58,256 bases of DNA from Welwitschia mirabilis (Eukaryota > Gnetophyta > Gnetopsida > Welwitschiales), in the NCBI GenBank assembly GCA_051453625.1, contig JBOZIK010000001.1, positions 89,791,104 to 89,849,359 of the forward strand, written 5' to 3'. Shown piece after piece: positions 24,649 through 38,167 of the stretch. Position 1 is the stretch's first letter. Every line of letters starts with the position of its first letter. The position numbers and the translations under genes were made by a program. A model generated the notes under the pieces. The model worked only from the letters and a program-made list of their open reading frames with translations. It searched no databases and was not told where the DNA came from.

Positions 24649-26549
24649 AAGACATTTTAGAAATATTATTTAATTTCCTACAACTTAGATTACTCAAGTT
24701 TTTAGATATTTTAGTTATTAGTTATAAAGATGTAAATTAGTTACTTACTATTTTTGCATTTATTTCCTAATGTATTTTAACAAATAAATTTATTAAAAAT
24801 TATTATACATTAGAAAAATTAAGGTTCTTAAATTTTCACAATTATAACACAATCATAGACTTACAACAAACTTTTTTTACTAATTTATATATACTAATTA
24901 ATAAGATATGATGTTTTTAGCCTATGCCTCTATTTTGGAAATTTAACTTTTGTTGGAAAAAAATATAGGTCTAATAACTAGTTATATAATAATCTAAATT
25001 AGTAAAATAATAAATACACTATATAGAGCAATTATCTATAATTTATCTTTACTAATAGTACTAATGTAAATAAATTTAAGAAGGATAATTAAATCAATTC
25101 AAAAAAGCATTTACAGTAAGCCTTAGAATTACTGTGAAGAAGTAGTAGCCTAAAAATGATTTTTGAGGATCATACTTTACTCCTAATAAGATGGACCTAA
25201 TACATAATGGATATAAATATAATATCATAAAATAAATATGGATACATAATTTTTTTATTTTTATTTTCTTTTATTTTATTTTTAAGTAGTAAACCCCCTA
25301 TCACTTGGTCATAACCATCCATTAGTAATCTTAATTACCAAGCATAAAATGCCCCTTATATTTCCCAATATATTAGTGATAATAAATGGGAGGGAATAAC
25401 ATTTTATAACATAATTTCATTAAAAAAAACAATTCCCTAAAGCAATATCACATCCTTCCATTAGAATCTTAGAAAGATGTCATATGGAAAATATGATAAA
25501 GAGCTTACTTGAAAAGATATGTAAGTTCTTGATATTTAAAGATTAATGAATATCTAAGATTAGGAATCCTTAGCTCCAAGTTTTTAAGTTTCGAATTTTA
25601 CAAGAAAGAGAATGAGAATAAAGAGAGAGGAAAAAAGGAATGCACTTGCATGGAAAATGGAAAGTATATCCTTTTTTTGCAATAGAGGAAAGCATCTCTA
25701 TATATAGATAAACAATAGAAACATAGCTCAAGATCACATGATTTATAATTGATAAATAGAATGAGTAATAAGTGACATTAGCTTATAAAAAAATACATTA
25801 TAATTATGACTCATTCACCTAACTAGGGTGAGTAATTTTCTTGCTCTAATTAGTAAGATTAATTACATTCGTCATTTCCTCATGCTAGCTCATTCTTAAT
25901 TCTTCTAGGCTCATAAGTAATTTTAATTCATCCTAGACATGTATCAAAAAATTAAGTGCACAAATATCAAAATTGTCATGTGGTACATAGAGATAAACTC
26001 TTCAATTCTAATGAGAAAAATGATAAATATGCTATAAATTAAGTGTTGTTACACATCTCAAAATGATAAAAGTTATGGTAGAGTAAATCTACTCATTTAT
26101 CATTTTTGGTTCTAGGTAAAAGTGCATATACTTGTTTACATACTTATTTTTTTCATAATTCATAGAATCTATTAATCATACAACACAAGGAAAAAATGTC
26201 TATTCATAATATAGTACACCTATCACATTTATCAAGAATTTAAATAAGTAAATAAGATGTAAAATATATTATTATGTCCTCTTAAAATTTTTACTTTATT
26301 AGTTTTAACATGTGATCTTAATTCCTTATATAGTCTGATTATCTAATTTTAAACGTTTAAATATATTTTCTTATAAAAATCTTATAACATAATTACTATC
26401 ATTTTCATGGTGAATTATGAAAATTTCAAACTGAGCTTAATTTAAAATACTATCTTATTTTGACAAGGCCTTTAAAGAAGAGTAATTTATCATTTTCTTA
26501 AAGATTAATATACAAGTAATTCAAGTTTACAAAATATGGGATATGATAG
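24649..26549. other. AT-rich non-coding DNA, nothing recognised
   Basis: No coding motif or repeat structure was recognised on either strand. Confidence 0.45.
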
Positions 26550-26680
26550 CATTATGCTTTGATTGCTTAATGTAGAGATCATTTTCCATATATTCTTGCT
26601 ATGTGGAAAGTGCAAATGCTCTCAAGATATGTGATGTAGACACTTTCTTCTATGCACTCAGACTGTAATCCAAGTTATTT
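26550..26680 (-). pseudogene. LINE C-terminal zf-RVT-like segment
   Basis: The minus strand reads 'EHLHFPHSKNIWKMI' after a short stretch with Cys and His. This fits the E(S)..HL...C...K.IW..I end of the zinc-binding domain found downstream of plant LINE reverse transcriptases. It is short and decayed, so confidence is limited. Confidence 0.4.
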
Positions 26681-27399
26681 CCAATGGAGGGTGCATTATT
26701 TTTATAAAACCAAACTTCAAAAAATTATTCAATTTGCGTTATAATTTTGAAATGGAGTTTGGAAATAGAAGGAACCTCATTTTGAAATATAATGTTCCAT
26801 CCATACTTTCAAATGAGCTAGGCTCTAACGATGATTATATTTTCATATTTATAATTGAACAAGCTTTTAAGACCAAAATTAGAGATGGGACAGATCTAAA
26901 GAAAAACTCGAAGTCCTTAGATAAATGAGCACTAAGTGAAGAGATGGATTTGAGTTTTATTATGTTGATTACAAAGGGGATAACCTTGATAAATTTTAAA
27001 AATTCTTTTGATAAGATTATCTATAGTGGGAATAAAATATTTTATCATATACGACTAAAATATTTTGACCTTCTTAGGAATTTAAACCTTTAAAAGATTA
27101 TATTATTTGTTGCTACACTTAAGGAGATTAATGTACATCCTAGTAGTATTAATTTTTCCATTTTAAGTAGGCAACTCTACCTATTGACTTTTATTATCAA
27201 GAAGCTAAGGCTAAATGATTTTGATCGATCTTTTCATATACGTCCAAAACATAGAATATCTTACTTTTTTGTGGTACTCCTCCTTAAAAAAATTAACCCA
27301 TGAAATATTCTCTCTTGTATACAGTCTACAAAAATGCTTGATCAGTAGACACTAATTTATATTCTTTATTTTCATTACTCTTAATCCTCCTTATTTTTT

Positions 27400-29880
27400 A
27401 TCATGGTTATTTATTAATAGTTTATGACACATAGATTTTTATGAGATTTTCCCATAGATCATATAAAATTTTTAATGATGTTATCTATTATGGTTGCAAC
27501 CTTATTAGTAATGGGAAAATAATAGACTATCATTCTCAACAATCAAGAATTTACTAAAAAAAGGCTTTTATGTGTTTGATAGAAATTGGTTATACCACCT
27601 AAAAGTCCTTGCTGCTACTCTTATAATGATTGAATTTTAAATATTAATTAGGTATTATACTATGTCAAGAGGGAGATTCTACTACTTTTATAACGATTGG
27701 ATTTTAAATATTGATCATGTAGTATTCTATGTCAAGAGGGAGATCTAAGTAGAATCTAGAAGAGTAGCTAAGAGCATTGTAATATTTATAAATGTCTTCC
27801 ATCTTTTCTCTAGAGTATTACTTAGAAATAGCTTTGATTTCTCCTAATTTACTTTTATATATAAAAAAATAAGAAAAGTATTCCACTACTTGGTAAGTTT
27901 TATGAGCCTTAGAAATACCCAAATCTATACATAATAGAATGCCATCTACCACTAAAGGATTGGATAAGATGAAGTAAGTTTTTATGGCCATGATTTTGTG
28001 TTTTAGAATCAATCTAATGAATGTGTCCATAACTAATATAAATAATACTTAAAAAAGATGGTTTTCTTAATATAGCCTATTATAGCTCTAAAAATAATTG
28101 TATATCTTCCTATTTACCATTACTAAGATGTTTCACATTTAAATAAAAAAGGAGATAAGTCACTCATTTATAACATGTTTTACTATACTTCACTAAACTA
28201 TGTCAAATGCCATAAGTAAGTACAACTTTAAAAACATTATTGATTTGTCTTTTTATGATGTAAATAATTAATCTAATTAGCTAATATAATATTATCATGT
28301 ATTATATGCCTTAACACAAAGATATATTGACATGAAAGGATCAACTCTAATAGTAATGATTTTAGATACCTCACTATGATTTTAGTGTAGATCTTATAAA
28401 AAAAAAAACATTACAAATGCTAATGGATTAATATTTATGGGTGATGATAGAATATTATATTTTAGGAATAAGAATGATAAGAGTGTTATTAAAATGACAA
28501 TAAAAGGTACCTTTATCAAATGCTTCTTTATTATTGCACATGGATCTTTCTTGATAATGCTCCACTAATTTTAATAGAAGTTTAACAAGAAATAATTAGT
28601 TTTAGATGATTTTTTTATACATTAAAAATCTTTCTATAATTTATCATTCCTAATCCTCTAATTAATTTAGCTATAATGATCATTAGTGATAGCTGAGCCA
28701 TAAGGAATAGCTCATAGATCTACTTCCTTATCAGTGAATAGGTTTTGAAAGTAACTAATGAATTCTTCTATGATTTAACTATTGTCTTTTTAGCACATAT
28801 TAAAGATACTTTAGGTAATGCTATTTTGCTATCTATTCTTGCTAATCATTTATAATAAATTAGGTTCCCTTCTTATAACCACTAAATCCTTAAGTAGTAC
28901 TTCGAACAAGTCACTTTCTTCCTCAAGATATCATAAATATGAGACATTAAGTGTTTTTCATAGTATTAAAAAAACTATTAGATTTGTTTATTTTGAGCTA
29001 AATTTGATAGAAGTCCTCCAAAAGATGATATTTTATATGTCTAGAGTAGTTTTTCAAACACTTATTTCACTCTTAAAATATTTTTTTTGAGGAGCTTCAA
29101 CTTTGGAAAGAGAGGAAATGAGTGAGTATCTTCTACTAAAGTGCTTTAATTAAAGCCAAAGGCTCTAAAAAATTTGGATCATCTATTCAAGAGTATGCAA
29201 ATTAAAAAATATGTTTTTGTTAAAATTTTTATAGATAAGGAACAATGGGATTGGGATATGAGAAAAGCTATGTTTTCTCCTATAGGAATAAATGAAAGTA
29301 ATGATCCTTAAGTATGTATTTGTTTATTTTGGACATAACTAAGTGAGGTTCCTTTATTAGATTAGTTTAGGTATAAGGTGCACCATGCAAAGGAAGATCC
29401 TTATATCTATTATTAATAAGAAATTTTAAAAAAAGATTTAAAGAGGCTAAATTTGAAATATTATCATATTTCTCCCAAAGACTAAGAATCTAATTAAAAT
29501 TAATTATTATGAAATCTAGAGAATCTGATGCTATTTGAAGTATATATTCTCTCTTAATATTCTACTCTTTAAGCTTATAAAAATTTGGGGCTCTTCATTG
29601 TTGATTACTAAAAATCCAATTAATAATAATATGATGACTACTCCAACTTATAATCCTAATTTTATCATGGTCTTAAAGCATTATTACACCTCCTTTAGTG
29701 CTAATACTAGAAACTGAAATAAAAAACCAAACATATTTGTTGAAAAAACTTTCTAATTTATCAACATTTAGATTTATTTTTCATAAAAGATAAAGAGAAA
29801 CTAAAAATTATTTTAAAATATTATAGAGATGGAAAATCTTTTGATCATTTCCTAGGCCTTTATAATTCCAAGACACTGGA
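27400..29880 (-). pseudogene. LINE ORF2 (endonuclease + reverse transcriptase), decayed
   Basis: The endonuclease start reads VSWNYKGLGNDQKIFHL (29841-29878 and on), the counterpart of the W(N)CRGLGN....HL motif of plant LINEs. About 1.5 kb further the RT fingers read 'VDPFMSIYLCVKAYNT', with D.I.LA.ELI-like text following in a shifted frame. The palm motif that should be YADD.LLF reads PLVVDGILLC (about 27.96-27.93 kb), so the catalytic Asp pair is lost. Then 'EYFSYFFIYKSKLGEIK' matches the F...SGL..N..KS.L segment after the palm, and the thumb follows to about 27.4 kb. A 67-bp tandem duplication lies inside (27612-27745). Confidence 0.65.
27612..27745. repeat. 67-bp tandem duplication inside LINE ORF2
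   Basis: Units 27612-27678 and 27679-27745 share 'gattgaattttaaatatt' / 'gattggattttaaatatt' and 'tatgtcaagagggagat', with about 12 differences and no N between them. It is therefore old and not a contig-join artefact. Confidence 0.75.
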
Positions 29881-30199
29881 TTGAAAAAAGAGTTGGGATT
29901 TCTTATCATTTTAAAGATTCTTCCTCATTTTATTCTTAATATTATCCTTACTTGTATTGGATTGAACCTTTTGCAAATGCTAATTTAATTTTTTCCCTAA
30001 CTCTTTCTCCTAGCATGATTATCATTTTCCTCTGGGAATTGCTATTTTGGATCATCTTTAACTAAGATGTTAAATTTTTTTGCCTATGATAATAATGCAT
30101 TAGTTTGGATAAAAACTATCATTTTCATTGTTTTCTTCTTGTTTACCTTCTGTCATCCTTGATTTCCATTATTATTCTTCTTATTCCCATCATTTCCAT

Positions 30200-31000
30200 A
30201 TTTCTTGTATCTTTCTACTATGTGCCAATTTGTTCCACATTTTAAGCATTAGATGAAAAGGATTTTTTCCCCTAGGTTAAACACTAATTCTCCTCATTGC
30301 GTATTTAAGATGATGTTACTGGGTTCAAAATTTTTTGATTTCATGTACACACATATCCATGCTAATGCCATCTTGTCATGTAATTCACAGTTTTTTATAG
30401 TTATATAAATTTAATCATTATATCACTTAAATTATTGAAGAAATTGAGATGCCATATCTCTAAGTGAGGGTTTGAAATATGAAACCATACTAATATATTG
30501 TCAAAAATATTAGACTTGTCTAGAATGAATGAAGACGATTTTATAAGAGATAACCCTTATTACTTTTTAAAAAAAGGAGAAAAAGGATCTTTTCAAGAAT
30601 ACCTTATTCATATCCTCCTCTGTTTCAAAAACAAAATGAAGAAAACCATTATGAAGTAAGATTACCTTGTATTTAATTGCAAACTTCTAGATACATTACA
30701 ATTTATCCTTCTCAATGAATAAGAATCCTCTTAAATATTAAAATTTTTTGATCAGATTATTCTTAAAATGAACTTCAAGATGACTATAATAGCATTTTTG
30801 CATTTTTCTCCTAATGAAAAAATTGTCTCATCTAAAACCAATGGTTAGATTTGGGAAGCTTTATTTATTTCCTTTTACTAAAACTCTGCATATGTTTTAG
30901 ATCATATAGACTTAGCCATCATAATCTAACTTGTTCCTTATCCTGCATTCTGATACTTCTATTATAAAATATTTTGATACCATGGATGCCTTAAATTACT
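30200..31000 (-). pseudogene. LINE ORF1 (DUF4283 + CCHC-type RNA-binding protein), decayed
   Basis: In the minus strand a segment reads 'VWFHISNPHLEIWHLNFFNN' followed by LSDIMIKFI, matching the V.(L)P.LP.E.W....L..I...IG core of plant DUF4283 proteins. It then leads to CLKCGTNWHIVERY at 30210-30249, a CCHC knuckle with the last Cys changed to Tyr. In intact LINEs this protein packages element RNA. Multiple stops are present. Confidence 0.6.
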
Positions 31001-31110
31001 TAAGCCCACTCTTTTGGATTTTTATGTTTTATGATACACTGATAAAAAACCTCTCCTGAGTGATAGAAAACTTGACATGATAATTTAATGCTCTTGGTAT
31101 GCCCTTCTTC

Positions 31111-32339
31111 GTTTCATAACATTGGTGCCCCTAAGGAGCTTACTAGATTGACATGTAGAGAATGTGATATCCATTTTGATCTACTCCATTTTAATCCTCT
31201 TTTCTTTACTCTATTCTATTACATAAAGTAATCTTAAAAAAAAGAATAAAATAATTTCTTATTATAGATGCACCATTTGAGATGTATCATATCCTATGTA
31301 AGTACCATGTACTATGTGCTGCTTCTACTTGTGAAACCCTATGAGATACTCCTTGATGAAGCCTTTAAACCCCAAAGCTTATCTCTCCTTCTTAACTTAA
31401 CAAATTTAACATATGAAGTATATATCATTCACATTTTGATAGACTTAATNNNNNNNNNNNNNNNNNNNNNNNNNNNNNNNNNNNNNNNNNNNNNNNNNNN
31501 NNNNNNNNNNNNNNNNNNNNNNNNNNNNNNNNNNNNNNNNNNNNNNNNNNNNNNNNNNNNNNNNNNNNNNNNNNNNNNNNNNNNNNNNNNNNNNNNNNNN
31601 NNNNNNNNNNNNNNNNNNNNNNNNNNNNNNNNNNNNNNNNNNNNNNNNNNNNNNNNNNNNNNNNNNNNNNNNNNNNNNNNNNNNNNNNNNNNNNNNNNNN
31701 NNNNNNNNNNNNNNNNNNNNNNNNNNNNNNNNNNNNNNNNNNNNNNNNNNNNNNNNNNNNNNNNNNNNNNNNNNNNNNNNNNNNNNNNNNNNNNNNNNNN
31801 NNNNNNNNNNNNNNNNNNNNNNNNNNNNNNNNNNNNNNNNNNNNNNNNNNNNNNNNNNNNNNNNNNNNNNNNNNNNNNNNNNNNNNNNNNNNNNNNNNNN
31901 NNNNNNNNNNNNNNNNTGTATTAAAATCTCACACATATAAGCATCTACTCAATCTAGTTAGAGAGTAGTCATAACACTTTTCTATGGAATGATGTGTGTA
32001 TGTATGTATGGAATTGTGTATGTATGAATATATGTATGTACATATATGATTATTTCATCTAATAAAACATGATATGCATGTAGGAATAATATTTTTAGTC
32101 TTAGGTATTTTTGAATTGTTGTATAAATTCATAATACTTTTTAAACTTTTAATAATTTCTAAGTGCTAAGAGTTCATTGGTTCATATGATGTAATCAAAA
32201 TAANNNNNNNNNNNNNNNNNNNNNNNNNNNNNNNNNNNNNTTCAATAATTATTCCTCATAACATATGTTTAATATGTAATCATAGGGTCATGAATCATTA
32301 AAATTACCATTCCAAAAGATAAGGTATTAGAAGATAACA
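31111..32339. other. Non-coding spacer with two gaps and a microsatellite
   Basis: It contains N-runs at 31450-31916 and 32204-32240. An imperfect TGTA/TATG microsatellite lies at about 31992-32048. No coding motif recognised. Confidence 0.5.
31992..32048. repeat. Imperfect (TATG)n microsatellite
   Basis: Runs such as 'gtgtgtatgtatgtatgg' and 'tatatgtatgtacatatatg' make up about 57 bases, interrupted by 'aattgtg'. Confidence 0.7.
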
Positions 32340-32344
32340 TGTTA
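32340..32344. repeat. Target site duplication TGTTA (left)
   Basis: The 5-bp sequence tgtta precedes the left LTR and recurs at 38163-38167 after the right LTR. Confidence 0.6.
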
Positions 32345-32555
32345 TGAAAAAAATCCATAAGTAACATTATGCAGAAAGATCTACTTAAGAATATAATTAG
32401 TTAAGAAAAAAACATATAATAATGTTTAAAAGAGATTACAAAACAATGCTTATAGTATAATGATAATTATGATAAGCCATTAGTGGTTACATACCAAGTA
32501 TCTAGAGTTATTTTACATCCTCATACATGTGGGATAAAACATGAGCCTTCTAACA
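32345..32555 (-). repeat. Left LTR (3' LTR)
   Basis: It starts 'tgaaaaaaatccataag' and ends 'ccttctaaca'. It aligns with the right LTR through 'gatctacttaagaatata', 'cattagtggttacatacc' and 'catcctcatacatgtggg'. It is shorter than the right copy near its end by about 16 bases. No clean polypurine tract is visible after it. Confidence 0.65.
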
Positions 32556-33119
32556 TTACCATATTCTAATATTTATTCACTTATGAATTGAAGGATCAAT
32601 GTAGCTAAAATGTAAATATAGAAAATAAATATTTTTTTAGGGCATCTAGAGCACCTAGAAGAAATACCTATGCAAATGAAATTCTAAAACTATGAAAACA
32701 TGTAGCATATTTATTCAAATGAGTTATAGATATTTCAACTAATAGTCATCCCCAAAATATGACATGTGGTCTTAACTGAGCATACTACTAATACAAAACT
32801 AAAATGATGAAGATATCTATGATGTCTTAGGTAATCTTAACATATTAGATATCTACTCCTACATTAAAAAAGAGATTCTACAAAAAATCAGCTAAGTCTT
32901 CATATACTATTCAATCATCTCCTATGTTAGTAAATTTATTTTCATAGATTCTGTTTTTTAAAACAAGTACATACAAATCCTTATTATGATATAAATCTAA
33001 TATTTACAAGGAAGAATTAGTGAAGACTTAATAATACATATTTTTCTTATATGGAAGCCTTCAAATCATATATTAGAATTTGCACTTCATCTTCAAACCT
33101 ATTCAAGGATTTTTATTTA

Positions 33120-36100
33120 ACTACAATCTAATATGATCTTTGAAATACACATGATTTAACTTGCTAAGTGGCTTTATCAAAATGTGTACCACTTATTATA
33201 TGATTAAATAATGTGATAAAATGATAATTTATTCTTGAATAAGTCCTTGTATTTGGCAATACTTTGTATAGATGCGACTTGTAAATTCATGAAATGCTAG
33301 ATTCTTTTCCATGTGGATTACAGATTAATTATTTACATGTAGCTTTGTAAAATTTTTTTGCATTATGTTTGAAAGTGATAATAGTCCATGTAGTTAAAAT
33401 ATCTCCTTATGAGTATCTAATATCATAATGTACTCTACTTATGCTAAAGATATAAAAATTGACTTCTGTAACTTAGATTTTCATGAGATAGGTGAATTAC
33501 CTAGAAATGTGATCTACCCTATTATTGATATTATAGTCTCTATATCTCTTGTATTTATGTATAAATATGCATGCTATCTAAATTTTTCATTCTTTTCATA
33601 CACCAAACCATGATGTGATGTACCCTTAAAATACTATAAAACTCTACCAACTTTAATCTAGTGATTCTAATGTCATTTCTCTACAAACTTTAATAATATG
33701 CTATTTAGCTTTAATTTATATATCTACTCTTGTATTAGTTGCATAAATTATACATCCAACTATCCTTCTATAGATTATATCATTATAAAGTGATGAATCA
33801 CTAGCTTCTAAATATTTAGTATTCACTCATATCAGTGTAGCAACTTTCCTATAATTATTCATCTAAAATTTTTATAAAATATATTTAATCTATTTCTATT
33901 AAAAAATAATAATGTTACCATTTTATTACTAAAGTTTAATACCCAAATATATTTCTAAGATTAATGATTTTAAATGTTTTAGCTAGATCCTCCTTTATTA
34001 TTTTGATTGATTACACCCAATTTTATCATCAATATATACAATAATAAAAGTAAATTTACCTTCTTACTTATTAATGAATAGAGTGGTACTAATATCTTAA
34101 TAATTATACATTTCGAAACTAATCTAGTTTAATCTAAAACAACATATAATACTAAGCATGTGGCACTTATTTTAGACCATAAAGGGATTTCTTCAGTTTA
34201 CAAACTTGATGTTTTTACCTTACAATTAAAATCCTTTAGATTATACCATGAAATTTGCCTTCTTAAGCTCATCATTTAAGAAGGAAATTTTAACATCTAA
34301 CTGATGTATTAACCAACTTTGTTATGTAGCTCTAGAAATAAGAATTCTAATTAAAGGACATTTAGCTCTAGGTGTAAAAACTTCATTATAGTCAATTTCA
34401 TGTTTTTGTAAAATCATCTAACTACAAGTCATTCCATAAGTTTACTAAGAGTTTTATTTAATTTGAACTTCTTTTTAAATACCCATTTATTTGGTACCAT
34501 GTTTCTTTCCAAAAAGTGGAGTTATAAGTTTCCAATTGTTATCTTTTATTAGAGCTTCATACTTATTTCCATCTAGAATCTTGATTGGATTACATAAGTA
34601 AGAGGTTCATCCTATATAACAAGATGAAATTTTATATGTTCGATCTCATTAAATTTTTATTATTACATTATTGTCCTATAGAAACTACATGTACTTATTT
34701 TACTCATTTCATCTAATTTGATCTCTTTAAGGACCTGCTAAACTTTTATGCTTTTGCATAAATAAATAACTAAAGATTAACTTGAAGTTTCATTATCTCA
34801 ATAGTGAAATATCCAAAGCCTATTGAAGAACTTAGAGGAGAATAAGATTACATAGATGGGGAAGAGCTTCTATCACTAGAATGGGAAAATGACATCATGG
34901 AAATTGTTTCTATAGGAATTGTTATTATAGTAAGATTCAAGAATTCAAATAAGTTTCTCCTTATCTTCCTCATCAAAGTTTGGAATCTCAACTTCATTCA
35001 ATTGATCATTAGGTTGTTAAGGCTATGATTCCTTTATTTGATCATCTAGAGTCATTAATTCATCCCCTTTATAATCAAAGATAATATCTTGAGAGACAAT
35101 CACAGTTCTTCAAAAGGGAACAAAAAATTTGTAACATTTCTAATCATGGGGATACCTAGAAAAGAATTATATAATAAAAAATGAATCACATTTTGTATAG
35201 GTCTTATGAAGAACATGTGAAAAATAAGTAAAAATAAAACTTTTAAAATGGATAACATCAAGTTGTACAAATTACCATTATTGGAAGATGAAGGGTCCAG
35301 GGTTGCTTGGATGTGTAATCCTACTTAAACATTTCATAATTGTATGTACTTTACTCCAAAGGCGTGTTGGGATATTTTTAGGTAGAATAAATCTCTTGCC
35401 TAGTTAGTCAATGTGAAATTCATGGATTTTACTATATCATTACACTAAGATATACCTAAAATTATCAACCAATGATAAATGCCGTTTTCTTAGAAAAATT
35501 TTGAAATCCATTTAAAGTGAATTCACTAGTATTATTACTATGAAGAATACCAAATTTACATCTAGCATCTACTTATCATTTGTTTTTACTATTTAAAAGT
35601 TGAGAATGCCTATGATTTTTGCTTAAGAAATTTAATCCATGTTATTTTAGTAAAATTTTTAATGAAAGTGATAAAATAATAACTAACACTAAGAGTTGTA
35701 ATAAGAATAGGATAATGTACATTTATGTAAAAAAATTAGAATTTCCTCATAGGCTCAAATTTAATGGGATTAAATGGATTTCTAATAGAATTTTTCATGA
35801 TGTAAATTTCACATTTCAAAGGTTTTGATTAAAGTTTGAAAACATGCTTAAACTAAGATGTGTAGATTCCTAGTTTTTCATCATGAATGTGGCTAAGATG
35901 TGCATGCCATAATTTCTCTTTAGTAAGCTCAGCTAAATTTGCCAATGTAGTTTTTAAATCAAGAGAGACATCATCATAATCATTGTTCCACATAGCATGA
36001 GTTAGAGCTACTTATTATACAAGTTTAACTAACTTATCTTGAAGTTTCTCTTGCATAATAACTAAGTGTCTAGGAGGATAAACTATTGTAATATCTTATC

Positions 36101-37930
36101 ATTAGTAATCAAATGAACATCATAACCATAAGTTACAAAATTTAAGAGTGATAATAGATTCTATTTTAAGGTCAAAGTATAAAGAACATCAAGAAGAATG
36201 AAATTAGAAATATTTACCTAGTTCAATGTGATTTGTTTAATTACTATGAGAGGCTATCTTGATTTATATATAAGAGGAACACAACCTAATATCTCTACAT
36301 TCAATGTTATAGATAGAGATTTATTTGAAGTCATATGTTAGGTATCGCTTGTATCCATGATCCAAATGATTATTTTCAAAGAATTAACATTCTTCACTAT
36401 CAACTAGGTTAGTGCTACTTTCAACATAATCATCACTTACGTCATACAAAGGTATTTCAGTAAAATAATGTAATGGCTATGTTTGTCATGTATATGTAGC
36501 ATGAACTAAGCCAACAAAATGAGTATATCCACTATTATCTTAATCATATGATGTAGAATTACCATTTTCATATTAAAAACTATAATTTCATTCTATTTAA
36601 ACCTCTAAATATTATTGGCTAGTATTTTGTAGATTCATGAATTGATTTCCCCATCTTTCACAAGATATAGTTGTATTTGTATTCTATAATGTGTTTTGAT
36701 TAGAGGATAAGTGATTATCTCTACTTTAATCTTGACGTTTATTAATTCTACTTCTATCTCCATTATTATTTTGAGAGGAATAACTAAAGTTTACTTCATC
36801 ATTAAGGTTAACATTCAATGCAACATCAACATTATCACTTAAGCTAAAGGTGTCAAAATCATTTTCAAAACTTCTATTAGACTCTATGAGCTTATCAAAT
36901 AAATGTTTAAACTCAAGAATATTTAATGAATCATTACATATAATCTTAATAAAAATTTCTATAATCTACAACATGTAAAGAAGACAAAATTAAAAACATG
37001 TGATACATTCATTTTTGAAATCTCTATCAATTACTTATTTGATTAGATTCAACATCTTCATTATTTTAAGTAATTTTCTATGCAACATTTTGACTTAATT
37101 CATTTTTCTCATTGGATAAAAAATTCTGAATCAAATTTAGAGTTTAAATCCTTTTTGAAAACCTCTAAGATTGACCATGTAGTATCATAAACGTTCTCAT
37201 TAATCATGTTGTATGAGTTTTAATATATGAAAATAAGAATAATTGAATAATTTTTTTTTAATTATTCTCAATCCAATTTTCAAGCCTTACAATGTCTATA
37301 GGCTATATGGTAGAAGTTACTTCTATAATTACTTTTAAACTTGATAGGTATTCTAAGACTTGCAAATCACAAGTCCTAGTTTTACTCATTATGTAGTACA
37401 AAGCTAATATTTTTCTTAAAATTGCTTGACATGATTTCTAACTAAATGAAAATTTATAAACAACTAAAGAGAAAAGAGAAAGAAAACTATGGATTTAACT
37501 ACCTTTAAAACTTAGATTATAATTAAACTAGCATAAAGTTTTATCAAAAGTTTTTGGTATGTTAACAAAGATTACTAATCTTGAGATACTTTTAGTTAAA
37601 ATTTTGGAAACTCAACTAGAGAAAGTAAGCTATTCATCCTTTTTAGAATATAGATCTCTTCATGAGATTTTTAGAATTGGATTATAATAGGCATTTCAAT
37701 TTCATATGCGACATTTACAACAAAAATAGTAATTATCTGCCTTATAGAATTTTACACCTAAATCCTATTGGTGATAAGCAAATCAAGCATTGGTGGTTAA
37801 GAAACATGTATCTATAATAATAGGGTTTAATAAGGCTAAATTAACTCATATACAAAGATACTAGGATTTCACATTAAAACCCTAATGTTCCTTTAGCTTT
37901 TGAATAACTGCTAGTAGATTTGGGTTTGAT
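33120..37930 (-). pseudogene. Copia gag-pol polyprotein, decayed
   Basis: This is the complete Copia polyprotein in relic form. Minus-strand landmarks in order: gag near 37.2 kb ('TTWSILEVFKKDLNSKF'); protease WIMDTSDT.HMTSNKSL (36319-36366), where intact elements have D-T-G-A and here Gly is Ser; pre-integrase KEKLWHAHLSHIHDEKLG (35870-35925); integrase remnants near 35.3 kb; RT with QLDVKISFLNDELKK (34262-34315) and YIDD retained (34021-34058); RNase H region YRRIVGCIIYATNTRVDI (33719-33775); and a C-terminus near 33.13 kb ending VYFKDHIRL. Stops commonly sit at expected Gln or Trp codons. I did not find a CCHC knuckle in gag. Confidence 0.8.
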
Positions 37931-37934
37931 ACTA
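37923..37934 (-). other. Primer binding site, decayed initiator tRNA-Met type
   Basis: The minus strand reads tagtatcaaacc, matching TGGTATCAGAGC at 9 of 12 positions, immediately inside the right LTR. Confidence 0.6.
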
Positions 37935-38162
37935 ATTAAAAAAGTCTACAAGCAATGTTATGCAAATAGATCTACCTTAGAATACAATGAGAAAAGCAGA
38001 AATCATAGAATAAGACTTTAAAGAGATTTTCAAATAATGTTCTTATTTCAATGATGATGACAATCAGCCGTTAAGGATTTAATACCCAACTGACTATAGT
38101 AAATTTACATCCTCTTACATGTGGGACAAAACATAAATGTTCTAGAGTTAAATATTTTAACA
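37935..38162 (-). repeat. Right LTR (5' LTR)
   Basis: It begins 'attaaaaaagtctacaag', ends 'aatattttaaca' and aligns with 32345-32555. In element orientation it starts TGTTAAAAT, an intact TG terminus. Confidence 0.65.
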
Positions 38163-38167
38163 TGTTA
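38163..38167. repeat. Target site duplication TGTTA (right)
   Basis: Identical to 32340-32344. Confidence 0.6.

Larger units (their letters stand above)
26550..31110 (-). mobile_element. L1-type LINE (non-LTR retrotransposon), decayed
   Basis: Minus-strand domains appear in the order of plant L1 elements: a DUF4283-like ORF1 with a zinc knuckle (about 31.0-30.2 kb), the start of an endonuclease (29.88 kb), reverse transcriptase (about 28.4-27.4 kb), and a C-terminal zinc-finger-like segment (about 26.7-26.55 kb). Every frame is broken by stops and shifts. I found no LTRs. Neither the poly-A tail nor a target duplication could be placed, so both ends are approximate. Confidence 0.7.
32345..38162 (-). 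mobile_element. Full-length but decayed Copia LTR retrotransposon
   Basis: Short direct LTRs (32345-32555 and 37935-38162) flank a ~5.4-kb minus-strand gag-pol relic with domains in Copia order: gag, protease, pre-integrase, integrase, reverse transcriptase, RNase H. TGTTA duplications bound it and an initiator-tRNA-Met-like primer binding site lies inside the right LTR. Total length of about 5.8 kb is normal for a complete plant Copia element. The LTRs contain a 'acatgtgggataaaacat'-type block, in element orientation the GTCCCACAT motif frequent in short plant Copia LTRs. Confidence 0.75.

Noticed and set aside
26734-26928. 64-codon plus-strand open frame
   Set aside because: Antisense to the LINE C-terminal part; no recognisable protein.
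28818-29090. 90-codon plus-strand open frame
   Set aside because: Antisense shadow of LINE ORF2, between endonuclease and reverse transcriptase.
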